In this document: piece after piece, positions 12,096 to 23,057 of the stretch
Numbering within the stretch: the stretch's first letter is position 1
How the letters are laid out: the number at the start of each line of letters is the position of its first letter
DNA from: Cyanodermella asteris
Lineage: Eukaryota > Ascomycota > Lecanoromycetes > Ostropales > Stictidaceae
Direction: 5' to 3'
NCBI GenBank assembly: GCA_900618795.1
Contig: UYJD01000004.1
Location: 686,560-750,559, forward strand
Length of the DNA stretch: 64,000 nucleotides
Translations under genes and position numbers: made by a program
Notes under the pieces: generated by a model
What the model was told of the DNA's origin: nothing
Seen by the model: the letters and a program-made list of their open reading frames with translations, nothing else
The model's database searches: none

Positions 12096-13186
12096 GGCGA
12101 CTATCGATATGTGAAAACAAGGGCGAGATATTGGCGGAGCGACCCAGACCGTCCTGTATTCGATACGTTTGAAAAGGTGGATGAGGATATCGGCAGAGGG
12201 AGTGAGATGCTCACGCGATCATGGCAACGATCGCGGCTGTCTCGTGAGGGTTGTGCCTGATGTGCAAGCGCTGAGCAAGGTCAGTGCATACTGGGCGGTA
12301 GAGCAAGACCAGAGGCTAATGCTCGCTAGTCTGGATATACAGATGAGTCGAGCTGAGAAGTACGAGAGATGTAAGACTGCCGGCCTCGGTGGCAGCCTGG
12401 TCAGCAGCTTCGGCTGGAGTGAGATGCAGTGCTTCCTGCCCACAATGACGCCGCTTCGAGGGCACAAGCCCGGACTTGCACTCCGACGTCGGCGGCGGGA
12501 AAGAGCTTGCGACGAGATGCAGCTACGATACCTAGACCTGATGCCCATGCCGCCCTATGTAGTCATTGAGACAACGTCTCCGGCGAGATTTCTGTCTTTG
12601 TTGTCAGGTCCCGCTCATATTCATCGCCAACTTGGCGCTTGATCAGGTCCTATCTGCACCTCCAGGAGCTCTGTTTTGTGGCTTCAATTAAGCTTTGCGT
12701 CTTGACATCAGTAGCGTGTGACGAGCCATCTCCCAGCCCCGGCGAGCAAGACGTCTAAGGGACCCCAGCTTCGCGAACATCATTGAGCTCTCATAGCTTG
12801 CCAGCTCAAGCGAGCGTCTTCGACATTCATTCCTTCGTACTGTCATTGCCGGCGCACAAGAAAGCTCATTACAGTTCTATTGCGCGCACGCCACATCCTA
12901 TCGGCTCCACCGAGCACGTTGACTACCGCCCCTCTACCGCGTTTGCGTCACCACTTGCAGGGATCCTATCCGTCATCCGCGAAGACTACTTGCGGGAGGA
13001 GGCATTCGAGATTGCCCCCAAGGACGTTTTTTACTCCAGCATTCGCCATGGTAGTTGTCGGTCCTCGTTGAGAAGTGCTTTATTCTCAAACACAAGCAGG
13101 TCCTGGGAGTATACTATCTCTGTCGTACGAGCATTGTGCTGTAGCGGCTCCTCCTCCTCTATCGCGCGGCCTCAGACACTGGGACC
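12096..13186. other. Divergent promoter region, acyltransferase / ABC transporter
   Basis: About 1.1 kb between the starts of the acyltransferase (-) and the ABC transporter (+). Open frames here (up to 167 codons) show no known domain. C/T-rich stretches near 13140-13186 look like a 5' leader. Confidence 0.4.
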
Positions 13187-16100
13187 ATGTTCGACTGCGC
13201 TGGTCCAATTTGGCAGCACGACGACTTTTCGGAATGCGTCAAACGCCAATATCTGCTTGGCCTCTTCCCCGTCCTCGCATGCTTAATATCCTTTCTGCTA
13301 GCAGCATGGCAAGCAGCAGCCGCGTCCCTCGATTCTCCGGCCGCCGATGGCTATTCTCCTCTTGACGAGGTGACGGACAGTGGTGAGACGAATGGCGAAC
13401 CTGGACCGGACAGTCCCGAAGAGGACGACGAGGACGAGCAAGAGGAAGAATTTGAGGATGAACAAGTCGTGACAACTGTGAACAAACCGCGTGGCGAGAC
13501 GGGCGTGTTGGTGGTTGAACTACTGGCGCTCCTAGGACAAGTGGCCGTGCATATTGCCATTCTGGCTACTAGGAGTCACGACCTTCAGTCTCGCGATGTA
13601 CAATTTGCGAGAATTGCAGTTTGGATGTACATTCTCATACTCGGAATTCTGCGATTTCTGTTTACGATAAGGCGGACTGACGCCACCCTGGGCTTATGGT
13701 ACCACGCGACTTGGCTCTATTTCCTCCAGTTTGTGTTTGCGGCCTTCGTCTTCCGTGGCGATGTTATCCGTGACGTTCCGAGGACTCACCTAGCCCTGAC
13801 AGCAACAGACTTCACTCTTGCAGCCGTCCTCATCATCGTTGCGATTACCGTACGCCGCGGCAACCGAGTGGTCACCTTGATCCACGATGAAAAGCTCAAT
13901 CCTTCGCCAGAGCCAATGGCCTCGTTGTTATCACTAGCCTCATTCGGCTGGGTCGATGGTATCATCTTCCTAGGCTACAAACGCACCCTGGAGCTGGCCG
14001 ATGTCTATGATCTCGACCCCCGCTCCAAAGCTCGCAGGCTGGTTGCTGACTTCCGCACAGTCACACGCGCCACGCGTCTCACTTACAAGATGCTATTGTT
14101 CTTTCGATGGGATCTCTTGTACCAACTCTGGTGGACAATATTTGGCGCAGCTCTGCAATTCGTTCCGACTCTGCTTGTCAAAGCGATTCTCGAGTATGTG
14201 CAGGATCCTTCAGGAGTGAGCATGAATATGGCATGGCTTTACGTTATTGCTATGCCTGTCTTTGGCTTTTGCCAGGGCATCGGGGATGGGTTCGCATTGT
14301 GGAGAGGTCGGGAAATCTGCATCAAGCTACGGGCATTGCTTGTTAGTGAAGTGTATGCTAAGACTCTGAGACGGAAATCCGGGGTCAGCGATGACGCAGA
14401 CAAAAAGAATGGAGAAATCAGCGACGATCCTACAAATTCGAGCTGGAAGAGCAGGATTCTCAGCGTCTTTCGTTCCGACCCTGCACCAACACGGCCCAAG
14501 CACGTCAGTTCTGGCACCATTATCAATTTGATGTCGGTTGATGCCTTCAAGGTTAGCGAAATTTGCGCTTACCTCCATTTTCTGTTTCCAATGGTGCCCA
14601 TCGAGCTGGCTATTGCCATTGGCCTATTGTACCGGGTCCTTGGCTGGAGCTCAGTGGCAAGCCTGATCATCATGATCATACTACTCCCTCTCAATGCCTG
14701 GTTAACTGGACGATTCACAAAGGCACAGAAGCGCATTCTTTCCTGCACCGACGCAAGAATTTCAACGACAAATGAAGTGTTGAACAACGTGCGCATCGTC
14801 AAGTTCTTCGCATGGGAGGAAAGATACATGGACGCGGTCAACGACAAGCGCCAGGATGAACTCGGTGCAATGCGCTATCGCTTCCGAGTCTATGCTCTGG
14901 CGTCGGTCTTTTGGTCGGTCACACCGCTCGTAATCACTGGCTTCTCTTTCTTCCTATACACTGTTGTTGAGGGAAGACCGCTCGTACCCTCTGTGGCTTT
15001 CACGGCGCTGTCACTTTTCGGTCTACTACGCTATCCGCTAGATCGCCTCACAGACATGATAGCGCGTGTCTTGGAGGCAAAAATCTCCATTGATCGCGTA
15101 GAGGCGTTCTTGAGCGAAGAAGAAACTGGTAAATACGACCAACTCCTTCCCATACCTCATGATATGGACGTCGAGGACACGTTCATTGGCTTTAAAAATG
15201 CCACCCTCTCATGGGGTTCCGATGATAAAGAAATAGAGAGCGAAGCATTCCGTATGATCAACCTCAATATCCGCTTCGCGATTGGAGGTCTCAATATTAT
15301 TGCTGGCTCTACTGGCTCGGGCAAGACGAGCTTATTAATGGCTTTACTCGGTGAAATGACATTGGTCAACGGAAGTGTACATTTGCCTGGAGGCTACATC
15401 CGAGAAAAGCTTAAGCCAAGGGAGGACGGACTTACCGACAGTGTAGCCTACTGTGCTCAGCAGGCCTGGTTGGTCAACGACACAATCAAGCAGAACATCA
15501 TCTTCGCATCTCCTTGGGATCGTGCTCGTTACGAAGCTGTCATAGATGCGTGTTCTTTGAGGAAGGACCTCGAGGTCTTGGAATCTGGCGATGCAACCCT
15601 TGTTGGTGAGAAGGGAATTGTCGTGTCTGGTGGCCAGAAGCAGCGCATCAGTCTCGCCAGGGCATTGTACTGCAGCTCCAGATATGTCCTTCTCGATGAC
15701 TGCCTCAGTGCTGTTGACAGCCACACAGCTCAACACATTTTCGATCACTGCATCAACGGTCCGATGATGGAGAACAGAACCTGCATACTAGTGACGCACA
15801 ACCTCTCTCTGACTGTGCTGGGCGCCAAGCACGTGGTGCTACTTGACAATGGAAAGATAAAGGCTCAGGGATCACCAGAAGACCTCAAACGAGACGGCGC
15901 CTTTGGTGACGCCTTGGACAGCAGGCCGCCCTCAAGGACTGGAACCCGACCCAGTACCCGACCCGGCTCAAGAGCAGCAGATAGGGACGAGCACACCGAG
16001 GGCACCAATGGATTAGTAGAGACAAATGGTCACGCCAACGGCAAAAACCAGAATGGCCAGCCCACCGAAGCAAACGGTCAGAAAACCAGCAAAGCCTTCC

Positions 16101-18397
16101 AAGATGATGTTGAGGACGCCAACAGAAGAGTTGAGTCCAAGTCCGAGGGAGCTGTGGCATGGAGCGTCATTCGTCTCTACTTCACTTCTATGGGCAGTTG
16201 GTGGTTTCCTCTCGGCATCGTTCTTGGATACGTTGCCAGTGCTTTGAGCAACATCGCAAACAATGTTTGGATCAGAGAATGGGCGAACGCATATCAAGCT
16301 AGCGAGTCGGTGATTATGACCACGCAGCCTGGCGACGGCTTCACAAGTCATGGCATTGCGGCCGACCTGACAGATGCAAGCCATCTGTCGCTGAGCAAGA
16401 TTTGGGCGATGCTGACAGGACGATTCATGTGGTTCCACCCTCAAGCACATCACAGCCAGTCATCGATCTACTCTGCCTCGCGGATATCGACGGCTCACTC
16501 GCAAGATCCTGACTCAGGTTACTATCTCGGCATATACGCTGCCTTGGGGCTATTATACGTTCTCTTGTCTCTCGTACAATACGTCATTCTGTTCAGCGGT
16601 TCTGTCAGAGCCTCAAAGACATTGCACGAGCGGCTTCTGGAGTCGGTGTTACGCGCCAAGTTCAAGTTCTTCGACACTACGCCTCTGGGCCAAATCGTCA
16701 ATCGATTTTCCAAAGACATGCAATCTGTCGACCTTGATGTCGCTGCCGTGGCTGCTGGTGTTCTCCAATGTCTCGTTGGCTGTGTCACCACCGTGATCTT
16801 GATCTCCATTGTGACACCCGCCTTCCTCATTGCGGCAATTTTCCTGGCCGCAATCTACGTTGCAATCGCTTTGTTTTACATCAATTCCTCCCGGGACCTG
16901 AAGCGTTTGGAGAGTGCGAACAGAAGTCCATTATATCAACAATTCGGCGAGACCATCAGCGGAATCACCACAATTCGTGCCTACGGGGACGAGCGACGAT
17001 TCATCAGGGACAATGCTTTGCGAATCAATACTCATAGCCGACCATTCATCTATTTGTGGGCCACAAACCGATGGCTGGCACTCCGAGTGCAATGGGCGGG
17101 AGCTCTGGTTTCTTTCTTCGCAGCCATGTTCGTGCTACTGAGCGCGGGCAAGATCGATGCTGGTGCCGCTGGTGTGAGTTTGAGCTACGCTTTAACATTC
17201 AATGACAGTATTCTATGGCTTGTGCGGCTATATGCCGAGAATGAACAGAACATGAATCACGTGGAACGTGTCAAACAATATCTCGATGTTGAGCAAGAAG
17301 CTCCCGCCAGGATTCCAGAGAGCAGGCCTGCGAACAATTGGCCGATGAAGGGATCCATCGGCTTCGACAAATACACTACCAGGTACCGGCCCGATCTCGA
17401 GCCTGTGCTGAAAGATTTGAGTGTCGACATCAAGGGCGAGGAGAAGGTCGGCATTGTTGGACGGACCGGCGCTGGCAAAAGCTCACTCGCCTTGGCCCTG
17501 TTTCGTGGTCTCGAAGCAGACTCGGGAAGGATCCTAGTCGATGGCGTTGATATCAGTCGCGTTGGACTTCAAGATCTTCGGGAGGCGATTACGATCGTTC
17601 CACAGGATCCTACATTATTCACAGGCACCGTCAGGAACAACTTGGATCCGTTTGGTCTCTTCACTGACGAAGAAATCTTCAATGCATTACGCCAGGTTCA
17701 CCTCATTGGCACGGCGTCGACGATGACTTCAGGCATAGCTACGCCACTGCAGCCACATGGACCTCAAGATAGCCCTCCTCCAGATCAGACTCCACAGCTC
17801 CACCCTGTTGATGACCCCGGCACGGCAGCTTCGGATTACACTGCACACATGACACATGCTACTGCCGGTCTGGTCGAGCCAGCGATCTCGGCCCATGACA
17901 CACCTGCCTTCATTCCCCAGGACGAGGAACCAGCGTCTGAGGAAATCGGGGATGATCTAACTCGTGTGCTCACTAATCATCGGGAAAATGCGAACATCTT
18001 CCGTAACTTGTCATCACCAATAGCTGAATCTGGCACAAACTTGTCCCAAGGGCAGCGACAACTGCTCTGTTTGGCGCGCGCTCTATTGAAAAACCCGCGG
18101 ATCCTGGTCATGGACGAAGCAACCGCCAGCATCGATTATGCGACGGACGCTAAGATTCAGGAGACGCTTCGAGAGGTCAAGGGAAGCACGCTTATCACGA
18201 TCGCTCATCGATTGAAGACGATCATCGATTATGACAAGGTCATGGTCCTAGACAAAGGAGAAGTTGCTGAGTTTGGACCGCCATGGGAACTGATCGAGAA
18301 GGAGGGTGGTGATTTCAGGAGTTTATGCGAAAGCAGCGGCGAATTAGACGCGCTTCTGGATGCAGCATCAAAAGCCAAAGCTGCGAGGAGCGCATAA
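13187..18397 (+). CDS. ABCC (MRP-type) full-length ABC transporter, probably vacuolar
   Basis: An intronless 1736-aa pump. Order: hydrophobic N-terminal TMD0-like region with an acidic loop (EEDDEDEQEEEFEDE), TMD1, NBD1, a long polar linker, TMD2, NBD2. NBD1 has Walker A GSTGSGKTS (about 707), signature VSGGQKQR (about 813) and Walker B LLDDCLSAVD. The Asp in place of the catalytic Glu is the usual degenerate NBD1 site of ABCC proteins. NBD2 has Walker A GRTGAGKSS (about 1425), signature LSQGQRQL (about 1618) and canonical VMDEATASID. About 193 residues separate Walker A and signature in NBD2, including a Pro/Ser/Thr-rich insertion after LRQVHL. ABCC transporters export glutathione, bile-acid-like or heavy-metal conjugates. 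Similarity of layout to yeast YBT1/BPT1 suggests the vacuole, but that is inference. Confidence 0.96.
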   Translation: MFDCAGPIWQHDDFSECVKRQYLLGLFPVLACLISFLLAAWQAAAASLDSPAADGYSPLDEVTDSGETNGEPGPDSPEEDDEDEQEEEFEDEQVVTTVNKPRGETGVLVVELLALLGQVAVHIAILATRSHDLQSRDVQFARIAVWMYILILGILRFLFTIRRTDATLGLWYHATWLYFLQFVFAAFVFRGDVIRDVPRTHLALTATDFTLAAVLIIVAITVRRGNRVVTLIHDEKLNPSPEPMASLLSLASFGWVDGIIFLGYKRTLELADVYDLDPRSKARRLVADFRTVTRATRLTYKMLLFFRWDLLYQLWWTIFGAALQFVPTLLVKAILEYVQDPSGVSMNMAWLYVIAMPVFGFCQGIGDGFALWRGREICIKLRALLVSEVYAKTLRRKSGVSDDADKKNGEISDDPTNSSWKSRILSVFRSDPAPTRPKHVSSGTIINLMSVDAFKVSEICAYLHFLFPMVPIELAIAIGLLYRVLGWSSVASLIIMIILLPLNAWLTGRFTKAQKRILSCTDARISTTNEVLNNVRIVKFFAWEERYMDAVNDKRQDELGAMRYRFRVYALASVFWSVTPLVITGFSFFLYTVVEGRPLVPSVAFTALSLFGLLRYPLDRLTDMIARVLEAKISIDRVEAFLSEEETGKYDQLLPIPHDMDVEDTFIGFKNATLSWGSDDKEIESEAFRMINLNIRFAIGGLNIIAGSTGSGKTSLLMALLGEMTLVNGSVHLPGGYIREKLKPREDGLTDSVAYCAQQAWLVNDTIKQNIIFASPWDRARYEAVIDACSLRKDLEVLESGDATLVGEKGIVVSGGQKQRISLARALYCSSRYVLLDDCLSAVDSHTAQHIFDHCINGPMMENRTCILVTHNLSLTVLGAKHVVLLDNGKIKAQGSPEDLKRDGAFGDALDSRPPSRTGTRPSTRPGSRAADRDEHTEGTNGLVETNGHANGKNQNGQPTEANGQKTSKAFQDDVEDANRRVESKSEGAVAWSVIRLYFTSMGSWWFPLGIVLGYVASALSNIANNVWIREWANAYQASESVIMTTQPGDGFTSHGIAADLTDASHLSLSKIWAMLTGRFMWFHPQAHHSQSSIYSASRISTAHSQDPDSGYYLGIYAALGLLYVLLSLVQYVILFSGSVRASKTLHERLLESVLRAKFKFFDTTPLGQIVNRFSKDMQSVDLDVAAVAAGVLQCLVGCVTTVILISIVTPAFLIAAIFLAAIYVAIALFYINSSRDLKRLESANRSPLYQQFGETISGITTIRAYGDERRFIRDNALRINTHSRPFIYLWATNRWLALRVQWAGALVSFFAAMFVLLSAGKIDAGAAGVSLSYALTFNDSILWLVRLYAENEQNMNHVERVKQYLDVEQEAPARIPESRPANNWPMKGSIGFDKYTTRYRPDLEPVLKDLSVDIKGEEKVGIVGRTGAGKSSLALALFRGLEADSGRILVDGVDISRVGLQDLREAITIVPQDPTLFTGTVRNNLDPFGLFTDEEIFNALRQVHLIGTASTMTSGIATPLQPHGPQDSPPPDQTPQLHPVDDPGTAASDYTAHMTHATAGLVEPAISAHDTPAFIPQDEEPASEEIGDDLTRVLTNHRENANIFRNLSSPIAESGTNLSQGQRQLLCLARALLKNPRILVMDEATASIDYATDAKIQETLREVKGSTLITIAHRLKTIIDYDKVMVLDKGEVAEFGPPWELIEKEGGDFRSLCESSGELDALLDAASKAKAARSA

Positions 18398-18937
18398 GCA
18401 ATGGCGTTTGGGTGGCGTCTCCCTGGAGGAGACATCGGCGCTTCTGGGATAATGCACACCTACCTAGTACATATTCAAAGGATTTCAGTGCCTTCGTACG
18501 AATATCTGTATTTCGCGACAAGTGACAATAGTTAAATAAATCTCAAGTAGCGTTGCGTCGTGCCTAGCCTCGAGTGCGCCTGACAAGAAAGAGTAGCGCT
18601 CACATGACCATTGGCCTGCGATATGGTGAGGCTCACTGCTAGTGAGCATGTGGCCGGTGCGCCTGGCGGAGCAGCTTGGGAGATTGCGATTGGAGAACTC
18701 TGATCGACGTCACTCCGCCCGCTTTGACGAAGATCCCGTCGCTCGCTGCTCTCGCACGCTCTCCCGTAAACAATTCGTCTACAAAGGCTGCCTACCTGTA
18801 GCGCCATTCAAAGCATCCGTCTCGGCTCCTGCTGGTCAGAGCCACACCACAGTTCCATCCTCCGCTCCGCGTCCGATCCGTGGTGACCGACCGACGATAG
18901 CGCGCAGCCAGTATAAATTCCCTCTGATGAATCCGTA
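18398..18937. other. Intergenic, ABC transporter to NIPA-like gene
   Basis: About 540 bases: 3' UTR of the ABC gene and promoter of the next gene. No gene is recognised. Confidence 0.4.
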
Positions 18938-20962
18938 ATGGGCGTCTTGGATACCACAAAGGTTGGCTCCGGCCTCAACCCGCGAGAATGGAATGCGCTG
19001 ATAGGAATCATCACGGCCATAGTGGGCAACATCCTCATCTCATTTGCGTTGAACATTCAGCGTTACGCACATATCAGACTTAACAAGGACCGGCTACGGC
19101 GACAGAGATCCTGGCGGAACTCGAAAAGAAGGCGAAAGTTCGGGGACTTGCCCAGCTACGGAACACAGCTGGATATTGCAGAACAACGGGCACAGGCAAA
19201 CAGGGATGCGCCGCTGCTAGATGAGGATGATGAAGCACACCAGGAGAGGTATCATAGTTTGGGAAACGATGGTGTGGACGACGACGAGACAGCACCCCTC
19301 AAAGGCCGCGGCACGACTCGAAGCTCTTCAAACGCCACCGTCCGGCCGGCCAAGGATGAAAATGATGACGGCAGTGAAACGAAGAGCTATCTAAGATCTC
19401 CATACTGGTGGCTCGGTATAATTTTGATGACCACGGGTGAAGCTGGTAATTTCATCGCGTATGGATTCGCACCGGCCTCGATTGTGTCTCCTCTTGGAGT
19501 CGTGGCGCTCATTTCCAACTGCATAGTCGCCCCTTTACTTCTCAAAGAACATTTCCGACAGCGTGATTTTTGGGGTGTCCTGATAGCTATTGGCGGGGCC
19601 GTCACGGTAGTTCTGAGCGCACGCATGACAGATCCGAAGCTGGGGCCAAAGGATATCTGGAAATCAATCACGAGATGGGAATTTGAGGTATACCTCGGGG
19701 TTACTGCTGGTCTCATAGTAGTCTTGATGTGGGCGAGTGGCAGGTATGGTGATAGGTCGATCCTTATCGACATCGGTCTGGTCGGCTTGTTCGGAGGATA
19801 TACGGCCCTGTCCACGAAAGGTGTCGCTTCTTTGCTGACCGACACAATCTGGCGTGCCGTCACTTTCCCGATCTTCTACCTCTTGGTCTTCGTTTTGATT
19901 ACGACGGCAGTCATGCAGATCCGCTACGTCAACAGAGCCCTGGCGAGATTCGATTCAACCAGGGTGGTCCCCACACAGTTCGTTTCCTTCACCCTTTCCG
20001 TGATCATCGGCAGTGCAATCTTGTACCGAGAGTTCGAGTCGACAACAGGAGACAAGGCAGGCAAATTCATCGGCGGCTGTGTCATGACTTTTATGGGAGT
20101 GTATCTGATCACAAGCGGAAAGCGTGATCATGGTGGCGAGGAGGATGCGGATGGCGAGAACGATGATGGCGAAGGGATTCACATGATCGACGAGGAGCAG
20201 GAAGCTGACGCAGTCCAAATACAAGATGGCAAGCTGAAAACACAAATTGATGGGCTGAAGGACGATAGCACTCCACGCAACTCCCCTCCAATGGCTGAAT
20301 ATCAGACTGGAGTGCGACAAGCACCTGAGACGCCGCAGCGGAGTCTAACAGCGATTTCAGATGCATCACTCCCCTTGAGCGTCACCAGCGGCATCTCACC
20401 CTTTTCCGATAATCCTTGGAGCGATACGCCGACTGCGACCAGCCATGCCAACCTCCCTGAAGCTTCTGTGTCTGCACCAATACTTCCTGCAGAAGCGCGA
20501 ATCTCTACCCGTCCGACCACCCCGTCACCCACCCCAAACACAACATCCACACACCCGAATACGACCCCAGCACTTACCAGTCGAGTGCCTACTATCTCGC
20601 GCTCCTCAATGTCCCATCTCATCCCAGGGCCCATCTCCTCACCTTTGTCGTCCTCACTCAGCGCCATAGTCGCAGATCAGATACGACGCGGGGTAGAAGT
20701 TACGCCACGCAAAAGAGGCGCAGAAACTCTGCATAGGATGCGGAGTAATATTCTCGATGCTGAGGATAGCCAGGCATCCATTGAGGAGCCTTCTTCACTA
20801 CGAAAAACGAAGAGCCGGACAAGGAGCGTTAGTGGGACTTTGAGCAGTTTGTTCAAACTACAAAGATCAAAGAGCGATAAGAGCGATTTGGAGTCTGGAC
20901 GGAGGGAAGGAGAATCACAAAACGCGCAAGCGACCAATAGGTGTAGCGCGGGCGACATTTAA
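18938..20962 (+). CDS. NIPA-family (DUF803) magnesium-transporter-like membrane protein
   Basis: A 674-aa protein with no intron. After a first membrane segment (about 20-40) comes a basic and polar insertion (about 45-150). The remaining membrane helices (about 155-400) carry family wording: FIAYGFAPASIVSPLG, APLLLKEHFRQRDFWG, GLFGGYTALSTKGVASLL, QIRYVNRALARFDSTRVVPTQ without the first residue, and GSAILYREF. NIPA proteins are DMT-superfamily transporters linked to Mg2+ transport in animals; the fungal substrate is not proven. The last 270 residues form a Ser/Thr/Pro-rich cytosolic tail, longer than in animal NIPAs and likely regulatory. The ATG at 18938 begins the conserved part. Confidence 0.9.
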   Translation: MGVLDTTKVGSGLNPREWNALIGIITAIVGNILISFALNIQRYAHIRLNKDRLRRQRSWRNSKRRRKFGDLPSYGTQLDIAEQRAQANRDAPLLDEDDEAHQERYHSLGNDGVDDDETAPLKGRGTTRSSSNATVRPAKDENDDGSETKSYLRSPYWWLGIILMTTGEAGNFIAYGFAPASIVSPLGVVALISNCIVAPLLLKEHFRQRDFWGVLIAIGGAVTVVLSARMTDPKLGPKDIWKSITRWEFEVYLGVTAGLIVVLMWASGRYGDRSILIDIGLVGLFGGYTALSTKGVASLLTDTIWRAVTFPIFYLLVFVLITTAVMQIRYVNRALARFDSTRVVPTQFVSFTLSVIIGSAILYREFESTTGDKAGKFIGGCVMTFMGVYLITSGKRDHGGEEDADGENDDGEGIHMIDEEQEADAVQIQDGKLKTQIDGLKDDSTPRNSPPMAEYQTGVRQAPETPQRSLTAISDASLPLSVTSGISPFSDNPWSDTPTATSHANLPEASVSAPILPAEARISTRPTTPSPTPNTTSTHPNTTPALTSRVPTISRSSMSHLIPGPISSPLSSSLSAIVADQIRRGVEVTPRKRGAETLHRMRSNILDAEDSQASIEEPSSLRKTKSRTRSVSGTLSSLFKLQRSKSDKSDLESGRREGESQNAQATNRCSAGDI

Positions 20963-21617
20963 TGATGGTGTATATGATACAATTCTCGAGACGAATTCTG
21001 TCTTTTCGATTGCCTGGCGCATCTGATACCGGAGCAGCGCAATTGTGGAGGTCCCACATGGATGATCTCGCACGGCTTAATCAATATACATAAGAATGCA
21101 AGGATGCGTGCAAAGAGCTCTTCGGATCCACTCAGACTTCAGTATGATTCGATTCCTTGACGACAGCCATTAGTGTGCTCCGCAAAACCATCATCAGGAG
21201 CACGGTATTTATGCATGCTTCACAATCAGCCACACTACACCGCCACAATCGCTGCCTGTTCTTTTACGCGCCCAAGGCGCCCTCGACCGCCTTCGATCCT
21301 ATAAGGATGTAGCATCTTGTCTGAGCAAGATGACCCTTCGTGTTTGATCTTTCCTGACCAGTTCTGACGATGAGAGCGAACGCCAAGTACTTCCTAATCA
21401 AGCGTGTTGTGTGCGAGCGTACTTAAAGCGTCTGACTGGAAGAGTGGCCGGCTCATATCGACATAAATCATTGTGATGGGGACGAGCAATCCATCAGAAG
21501 TACTCATTCATAAGCCGATGCTCTCTCCTTCGTGTTTTCTTTTCGCTCCCTCCCACTCTTTCTGCCACCACAGCCTCTTTGCCTCCTCTCTACGGCGTCT
21601 TGTCTATACCGCGCGAT
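20963..21617. other. Intergenic
   Basis: About 650 bases with no recognised gene. C/T-rich sequence from 21520 to 21600 looks like the leader of the downstream gene. Confidence 0.4.
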
Positions 21618-23057
21618 ATGTCGCACTTTCTACAAACCTCGCAAGGCTCTTTAGGCCGCTCCGACTCAAAGAATCCAGCGACTACGTGCAAAGGCATCAC
21701 TCAGAAAGGCAAGCCTTGCCGCCGACCTATAACAGGCTCTAGGAACGCCTCACCCGCGACATCGCCCGGCGGAGGTCATGGCATCCTTGCTGTTCTACAT
21801 AACGTGGGAGGCTCGAATGAAGACGCAGCAGCATTCTACTGCTCTTATCACAAAGATCAAGCACCGACTGGTGCGACCATCACCGATACCAATGACCTGG
21901 ACTTGAATCTCAAGAACAGGTCCAGCATCGATACGCTAGCTGCCCGACTTGGTGTCTTGAATGTCGAGGACGATACACCAACTAAACCGAAGAAGAGGCG
22001 TCAAGAGATCCCCGGTAGCAGGCCCGTGAAGAGGAATACTTTGCCACAGCAATGGCAGGGAGTTCAGGGTCCGCTCCTCTCAGTGCCTTCAGGAGCAGTG
22101 CAGGGGTCGAATGCCCCAGGCCCGCGGCCGAGACCACAGATTGTGAAGCCTAGGACGCGAGAATACAACTTCCACTGCTTTTGCTGTGGCTCTGCCGACG
22201 ATTTACGTCCTCCAGCACCGCGACCTGCGCCCCGGCCTTCGCCTATGACACAGCGACCAAATCAAGTATCTGCAATGCCAGCTTTCGCGACAACACCCAG
22301 CAGACCGTCGCAGACGGCCGTGAATCACTCCTGGATCCCAAGCACTGTGGCTCCAGTCACACACGCCAGGATACTTACGGAGCTCTCAAAGCCTCTGACA
22401 GACCAGGATAAGGACACAGGGTACATTTACATGTTCTGGGAGACGCCAGCAACAGCACCACAGCCTACACCCGAATTGGCTCGCTCGCTGATCCAGGATG
22501 CCTGGAGCAACAGGGACCATTTAACCCATACCGCCCGTCAGACCCGCGACGACCTGCTTCAAGATCCTTGGAATACAGCCAAGAATCTCGGAGCTGGCGT
22601 TCGACGCATTAGTGATGCAACGCGGGTTGCCAGTCAAAGTACCCAGCTTGAAATCAAGATCGGCCGCGCAGACAACGTCCAGAAGCGCATGGATCAGTGG
22701 ACGCGCCAGTGCGGCAAGCACATTACGCTGCTGCGCTACTACCCATATGTTTCGAATTCTGGCAGCTCACCAGCTGCAAGCCCTAGGAGAGCAAAAGCTG
22801 TTGCGCGGCCGGAGCCCGGTCAGACGCCTGCGGGGCCGAACCATCCTGGTCCGGTTCCAAATTGCGCGAGAGTGGAGCGACTGATACACGTTGAGCTGGC
22901 CGACCAGCGGATCAAGAAGAATTGCGTAGCCTGCGGACGTGCACATCGCGAGTGGTTTGAAATCGAGGCTACAAAAGAAGGTGTTCAGCAGGTTGATGAG
23001 GTGATACGTCGATGGATCCGTTGGGGTGAGACCACCGCGATGAATGAACGAACATGA
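21618..23057 (+). CDS. T5orf172 / GIY-YIG-superfamily domain protein (MUG113-like)
   Basis: A 479-aa protein. The ATG at 21618 was chosen because the upstream open frame has no other ATG. The N-terminus carries TCKGITQKGKPCRRPI plus further Cys/His residues (YCSYHKD), a short Cys-rich motif of unknown role. A Pro-rich middle includes FHCFCCGS. The C-terminal T5orf172 domain (about 255-475) shows GYIYMFWETP, then EIKIGRADNVQKRMDQW, LLRYYPYV, VERLIHVELADQRIKK, CVACGRAHREWFEI and the final helix. In this domain the GYIYM and IKIGRA strands correspond to the GIY and YIG parts of the nuclease fold. Fungal members are related to fission-yeast mug113, up-regulated in meiosis. Nuclease activity is not established. 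Confidence 0.9.
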   Translation: MSHFLQTSQGSLGRSDSKNPATTCKGITQKGKPCRRPITGSRNASPATSPGGGHGILAVLHNVGGSNEDAAAFYCSYHKDQAPTGATITDTNDLDLNLKNRSSIDTLAARLGVLNVEDDTPTKPKKRRQEIPGSRPVKRNTLPQQWQGVQGPLLSVPSGAVQGSNAPGPRPRPQIVKPRTREYNFHCFCCGSADDLRPPAPRPAPRPSPMTQRPNQVSAMPAFATTPSRPSQTAVNHSWIPSTVAPVTHARILTELSKPLTDQDKDTGYIYMFWETPATAPQPTPELARSLIQDAWSNRDHLTHTARQTRDDLLQDPWNTAKNLGAGVRRISDATRVASQSTQLEIKIGRADNVQKRMDQWTRQCGKHITLLRYYPYVSNSGSSPAASPRRAKAVARPEPGQTPAGPNHPGPVPNCARVERLIHVELADQRIKKNCVACGRAHREWFEIEATKEGVQQVDEVIRRWIRWGETTAMNERT

